Assembly: GCA_947503365.1 (NCBI GenBank)
Contig: CANNDT010000134.1
Span: 1-9,656, forward strand
Origin: CANNDT01 sp945876205
Lineage (GTDB): Bacteria; Acidobacteriota; Vicinamibacteria; Vicinamibacterales; UBA2999
Reading direction: 5' to 3'
DNA length: 9,656 nucleotides
Under the pieces are notes generated by a model. That model searched no databases. It saw only the letters and a list, made by a program, of their open reading frames with translations, and was not told where the DNA came from. Below, piece after piece: positions 6,919 through 9,656 of this stretch. How positions within the stretch are numbered: position 1 is the stretch's first letter; every line of letters begins with the position of its first letter. Made by a program: the position numbers and the translations under genes.

Positions 6919-6993
6919 ATGCAATCGTGTGCAAGACCGCCCTCCAGTTCGTGGGGCGGGTCCTTTCGGACCCGCCGTAAGATGGCCTTGTGA
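6919..6993 (+). CDS. Possible 24-codon leader ORF before the dehydrogenase
   Basis: An ATG at 6919 opens a frame of 24 codons. It begins Met-Gln-Ser-Cys and ends Arg-Lys-Met-Ala-Leu, and its TGA (6991-6993) overlaps the GTG start of the dehydrogenase as GTGA. Such an overlap would couple the two genes. The frame reads through both arms of the hairpin at 6955-6976, so a translating ribosome would melt it. Against it: no strong Shine-Dalgarno (only GGAA at 6908-6911), an unremarkable peptide, and no run of leucine codons as in classical attenuators. A chance frame is more likely than not. Confidence 0.2.
   Translation: MQSCARPPSSSWGGSFRTRRKMAL
6935..6976 (+). promoter_or_regulatory. GC-rich leader hairpin with an alternative fold
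   Basis: GGCGGGTCC (6955-6963) and GGACCCGCC (6968-6976) form a perfect 9-bp stem with a 4-base loop, ending 13 bases before the GTG at 6990. The left arm can instead pair with GACCGCCC (6935-6942), giving eight pairs with one bulged G, so two folds exclude each other. No T-run follows on either strand, so this is not an intrinsic terminator. An effect on ribosome access to the weak AAGATGG site (6979-6985) is more plausible. Folding was judged by eye. Confidence 0.45.
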
Positions 6994-8021
6994 CCCATCG
7001 GATCGCGGTGATTCCTGGCGACGGCATCGGACCCGAGGTCGTGGCCGAAGCCGTCAAGGTGCTCAACCGTATCGGCGGGCTCGAGCTCGAGCCCCTTCCG
7101 TGGAGCGCCGATCATTACCTCCAGTCGGGTGTGACGATCCCGCCTGACGGCTACGCCACGCTTCGATCCTTCGACGCCATCTTCGTCGGTGCCCTCGGCG
7201 ACCCGCGGGTGCCCGACAACCGCCACGCGCGCGACATCCTCCTCGGCACCCGCTTCGAGCTCGATCTCTACGTCAACCGGAGGCCGGTGCGGCTGCTCGA
7301 CGATCGCCTCTGCCCGCTCAAGAACAGGACGCGGCGGGACGTCGATTTCATCGTCTTTCGCGAGAACACCGAGGGCCTGTATGTCGGCGTGGGTGGACGC
7401 TTCAAGCCCGGAACCGACGACGAGGTGGCGATCCAGGAAGAGGTCAACACATATAAAGGTGTGAACCGCATCGTCCGCCACGCCTTCGAAGCCGCGCTCG
7501 GCCGGCCCCGTCGTCGTCTCTGCATGGCCGACAAGAGCAACGCCATGACGCATGGGCACGCGCTGTGGCAGCGCGTGTTTGCCGAGGCCCGGAAGGACTA
7601 TCCCGACGTCGAGGCCAGCCACCTGTACATCGACGCGCTGGCGATGTTCATGGTGCAGGACCCGTCGCAGTTTGACGTCATCGTGACCAACAACCTGTTC
7701 GGCGACATCATCACGGATATCGGGGCGGCGCTGCAGGGCGGCCTCGGCATGGCGGCGTCCGGCAATATTCATCCCGGCCGCACGTCGATGTTCGAGCCGG
7801 TGCACGGTTCGGCACCGCCGCTGGCCGGAAAGAATGTCGCGAACCCGGTGGGCGCCATCCTCTCCGCGGCGCTGATGCTCGGGCACCTCGGCCGGGTGGA
7901 GGACGCGCGCCGGGTCGAGGCGGCGGTGGAGCAGGCGGTCCAGGCCGGCGAGGTGACCCGCGACGCCGGCGGCTCGCTGGGCACTCGCGAGGCCGGAGAG
8001 GCGATCCTGAAACGACTATGA
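6990..8021 (+). CDS. Isocitrate/isopropylmalate-family beta-decarboxylating dehydrogenase
   Basis: This 343-residue cytoplasmic enzyme oxidises and decarboxylates a malate-type hydroxy-acid with NAD(P) and Mg or Mn. The family signature IPGDGIGPE is at 8-16. Predicted substrate arginines are R98, R106 and R124; catalytic residues are Y131 (in RENTEGLY) and K182 (in DKSNA); metal-binding aspartates are D215, D239 and D243. The cofactor loop is HGSAPPLAGKNVANP (272-286). RENTEG and VGGRFKPGT resemble tartrate/D-malate dehydrogenases, while the C-terminal half resembles LeuB, so the substrate is unresolved among 3-isopropylmalate, tartrate, D-malate and isocitrate. The Asp that in LeuB holds the NAD ribose is Pro at 277. 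Start GTG is chosen because the nearby ATG at 6982 stops after three codons. The gene overlaps the downstream thiolase by 4 bp. Confidence 0.9.
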   Translation: MTHRIAVIPGDGIGPEVVAEAVKVLNRIGGLELEPLPWSADHYLQSGVTIPPDGYATLRSFDAIFVGALGDPRVPDNRHARDILLGTRFELDLYVNRRPVRLLDDRLCPLKNRTRRDVDFIVFRENTEGLYVGVGGRFKPGTDDEVAIQEEVNTYKGVNRIVRHAFEAALGRPRRRLCMADKSNAMTHGHALWQRVFAEARKDYPDVEASHLYIDALAMFMVQDPSQFDVIVTNNLFGDIITDIGAALQGGLGMAASGNIHPGRTSMFEPVHGSAPPLAGKNVANPVGAILSAALMLGHLGRVEDARRVEAAVEQAVQAGEVTRDAGGSLGTREAGEAILKRL

Positions 8022-9202
8022 CTGACGTCTATATTGTGGGCGGCGCGCGCACGCCGATGACCGAGTATGTCGGCGCACTGCGCGACCTGTCAGCCATCGA
8101 GCTTGGCGCGATTGCCGCGAAAGGCGCGTTGGCGAAAACCGGTGTGCAGCCCGAATGGGTGGATCACGTCGTGTTCGGTAACGTCATGCAGACCAGCGCC
8201 GACGCGATCTATGGCGCGCGGCACGTCGGCCTGAAAGCGGGCGTGCCCATCGCGGTGCCGGCGCTCACGGTGAATCGCTTGTGCGGCTCCGGCATCCAGG
8301 CCGCCGTGAGCGGCGCGCAACTGATCCAGCTCGGCGAAGCCGACGTCGTCCTGGCCGGCGGTATGGAGAGCATGAGTCAGGCGCCGCACGTCATTCGCGG
8401 CGCGCGAACCGGGCTCAAGCTTGGCCAGGGCAAGCTCGAAGACACGCTCTACGAAGCGCTGCTCGATCCGATGTGCGGCCTGTTCATGGCGCAGACGGCC
8501 GAGCGCTGCGCCTCGAACTACAGCATCTCGCGCGAGGAGCAGGACCGTTACGCGATGCGAAGCCAGCAGCGCGCGGACGAGGCGTGGCGCGGCGGACGAT
8601 TCACAGACGAAGTCGTTCCCGTTGAAATCAAATCAAAGAAGGGCATCATCGTCGTCGACCGCGACGACCACCTTCGCCCGGACACGACGTTGGAAGCGTT
8701 GGCCAGGCTGCCCGCCGCCTTCTCGAAAGACGGCACCGTGACCGCCGGCAACGCCAGCGGGATCGTCGACGGCGGCGCGGCGCTGATCCTGGCGGGCGAG
8801 GCCGCGGTAAAAAAGCGACACCTCGAGCCAATCGCTCGCCTCGTCAACTGGGCGGCCGTTGGGGTTGAACCTTCGATCATGGGTATGGGTCCGGCGCCCG
8901 CGATTCGCAAGGTACTCGACCGAGCCGGCCTGACGCTTGGCGACATCGATCTCTTCGAGATCAACGAAGCGTTCGCCGGGCAGTACCTGGCGGTGGAGAA
9001 GGAGCTGGGCCTGGATCGCGCGCGCGTCAACGTCAACGGCGGCGCCATAGCGCTGGGCCATCCGCTCGGGATGAGCGGCACCCGCCTGCTGCTCACATTG
9101 ACGCTGGAGATGAAGCGCCGAGGCGTGAAGCGCGGCATCGCCTCGGCCTGCATCGGCGGCGGCCAGGGCATTGCGGCGTTGGTGGACACCAGCGGGCTCT
9201 AG
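8018..9202 (+). CDS. Acetyl-CoA C-acetyltransferase (thiolase)
   Basis: This 394-residue type II thiolase condenses two acetyl-CoA to acetoacetyl-CoA, or runs the reverse cleavage. The nucleophile is C89 in NRLCGSG, H348 lies in GGAIALGHPLG, and the acid/base cysteine is C378 in SACIGGGQG. NEAF occupies 316-319 and M288 is present. These catalytic positions coincide exactly with the numbering of the Zoogloea ramigera biosynthetic thiolase, so the protein is full length and expected to be active. Its ATG lies inside the dehydrogenase stop (ATGA). The nearest purine-rich site, GGAGAGG (7995-8001), is far from the start, so translation probably depends on coupling. The pathway could be ketone-body, polyhydroxybutyrate or fatty-acid metabolism. 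No reductase, polymerase or CoA-transferase neighbour decides. Confidence 0.93.
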   Translation: MTDVYIVGGARTPMTEYVGALRDLSAIELGAIAAKGALAKTGVQPEWVDHVVFGNVMQTSADAIYGARHVGLKAGVPIAVPALTVNRLCGSGIQAAVSGAQLIQLGEADVVLAGGMESMSQAPHVIRGARTGLKLGQGKLEDTLYEALLDPMCGLFMAQTAERCASNYSISREEQDRYAMRSQQRADEAWRGGRFTDEVVPVEIKSKKGIIVVDRDDHLRPDTTLEALARLPAAFSKDGTVTAGNASGIVDGGAALILAGEAAVKKRHLEPIARLVNWAAVGVEPSIMGMGPAPAIRKVLDRAGLTLGDIDLFEINEAFAGQYLAVEKELGLDRARVNVNGGAIALGHPLGMSGTRLLLTLTLEMKRRGVKRGIASACIGGGQGIAALVDTSGL

Positions 9203-9220
9203 GCTTTAGGCTCTGGACTC
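9203..9220 (+). other. Short spacer with repeated AGGCT words
   Basis: The 18-bp gap between the thiolase stop and the next ATG, together with the stop itself, reads TAGGCTTTAGGCTCTGGACTC. It is built from two AGGCT words and lacks a proper Shine-Dalgarno. Initiation of the next gene is therefore weak, or coupled to thiolase translation. Confidence 0.35.
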
Positions 9221-9656
9221 ATGTCACGTATCCGCCTGGCCCTCGTCCTCGCAGCGGCCGCATTGCTGCCCATCCTCCACGCGCAGGAACCGCCCCCGCC
9301 GACCGGCGCCGCCGAGTGGCCGATGTACAACCGCGATCCCATGGGCACGCGGCATTCGCCGCTCACGCAGATCACGCCGGCCAACGTCGCGCGGCTGCGA
9401 CAGGTCTGGTCATACAAACTGGGGAAGTCTCCCGACAGCGGCGGCCTGACCGGCGGCACCGAGTTCACGCCGATCGTCGTCCGCGGTGTGATGTACGCCG
9501 CGACCAGCACCAGCGTCGTCGCCCTCGCGCCGGAAACGGGACGCGAGATCTGGAAGTACGACGTGCCGATGGGAGCGCCGTCGAAGCGCGGTGTCGGCTA
9601 CTGGCCCGGCGACGGCTCGTCGCCCGCGCGGATCCTGTTTACCTCTGGCCGCCGAC
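9221..9656 (+). CDS. PQQ-dependent (quinoprotein) dehydrogenase, N-terminal part
   Basis: The frame stays open to the window edge and gives 145 residues of what should be a protein of roughly 600 or more. Residues 1-21 are a signal peptide ending LHA, so the enzyme is periplasmic. Residue 33 onward (WPMYNRDPMGTRHSPLTQI) is the characteristic first strand of PQQ propeller dehydrogenases. Residues 83-113 hold a propeller blade with a tryptophan-docking motif (PETGREIWKY). RGVGYWPGD (123-131) resembles the glucose/quinate-type branch more than methanol dehydrogenases. Such enzymes oxidise sugars or alcohols and pass electrons to the respiratory chain. The substrate cannot be read, because the PQQ- and metal-binding residues lie mostly beyond the edge. 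Start ATG at 9221 is the only one that gives a complete signal peptide. Confidence 0.88.
   Translation, partial: MSRIRLALVLAAAALLPILHAQEPPPPTGAAEWPMYNRDPMGTRHSPLTQITPANVARLRQVWSYKLGKSPDSGGLTGGTEFTPIVVRGVMYAATSTSVVALAPETGREIWKYDVPMGAPSKRGVGYWPGDGSSPARILFTSGRR

Noticed and set aside
6955..6976. GC-rich hairpin as an intrinsic terminator
   Set aside because: No T-run follows on either strand, and it lies between divergent genes, where no transcript needs to end.
6876..7886. A 336-codon minus-strand frame over the dehydrogenase
   Set aside because: It is in register with the dehydrogenase codons and His/Arg/Val-rich. The dehydrogenase on the other strand has complete catalytic motifs.

Overview
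The window is GC-rich, gene-dense and clearly bacterial. Two very large Oar-type TonB-dependent receptors, each with an N-terminal carboxypeptidase-regulatory-like domain, sit beside a PQQ-dependent dehydrogenase. That combination, with the codon bias against TTA, CTA and TCA, is what I would expect from an Acidobacteriota genome (for example Vicinamibacteria). The taxonomic call is inference from gene families, not from a marker gene.

Layout. (1) 1-17, minus strand: the first codons of a gene that leaves the window, preceded by a strong Shine-Dalgarno. A 74-nt leader (18-91) can fold into a three-way junction that hides that Shine-Dalgarno. (2) 92-663: a non-coding divergent intergenic region. 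It holds a CTAG-rich inverted repeat and a diverged 75-bp direct repeat whose best-conserved core is a FadR/GntR-like palindrome. (3) 664-3708, plus: a TonB-dependent receptor of 1014 aa. (4) 3709-3784: a 76-bp convergent gap containing a perfect 11-bp hairpin that acts as an intrinsic terminator for the minus strand. (5) 3785-6721, minus: a second, paralogous receptor of 978 aa. (6) 6722-6989: a divergent control region with an inverted repeat, a GC-rich leader hairpin that has an alternative fold, and a possible 24-codon leader ORF. (7) 6990-8021 and 8018-9202, plus: an isocitrate/isopropylmalate-family dehydrogenase and an acetoacetyl-CoA-type thiolase, overlapping by 4 bp. (8) From 9221 off the right edge, plus: the N-terminal part of a periplasmic quinoprotein dehydrogenase.

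How the genes fit together. The receptors are outer-membrane gates powered by TonB/ExbBD. They carry no substrate-specific signature that I can read. The dehydrogenase and thiolase are translationally coupled cytoplasmic enzymes of carbon and acyl-CoA metabolism. The quinoprotein lies 18 bp after the thiolase and may be co-transcribed, but it acts in the periplasm. I see no phage, transposase, CRISPR or defence gene. The interesting signals are regulatory: the Shine-Dalgarno-sequestering leader at the left edge, the duplicated operator-like module before the first receptor, and the two-state leader before the dehydrogenase. None amounts to a demonstrated new system.
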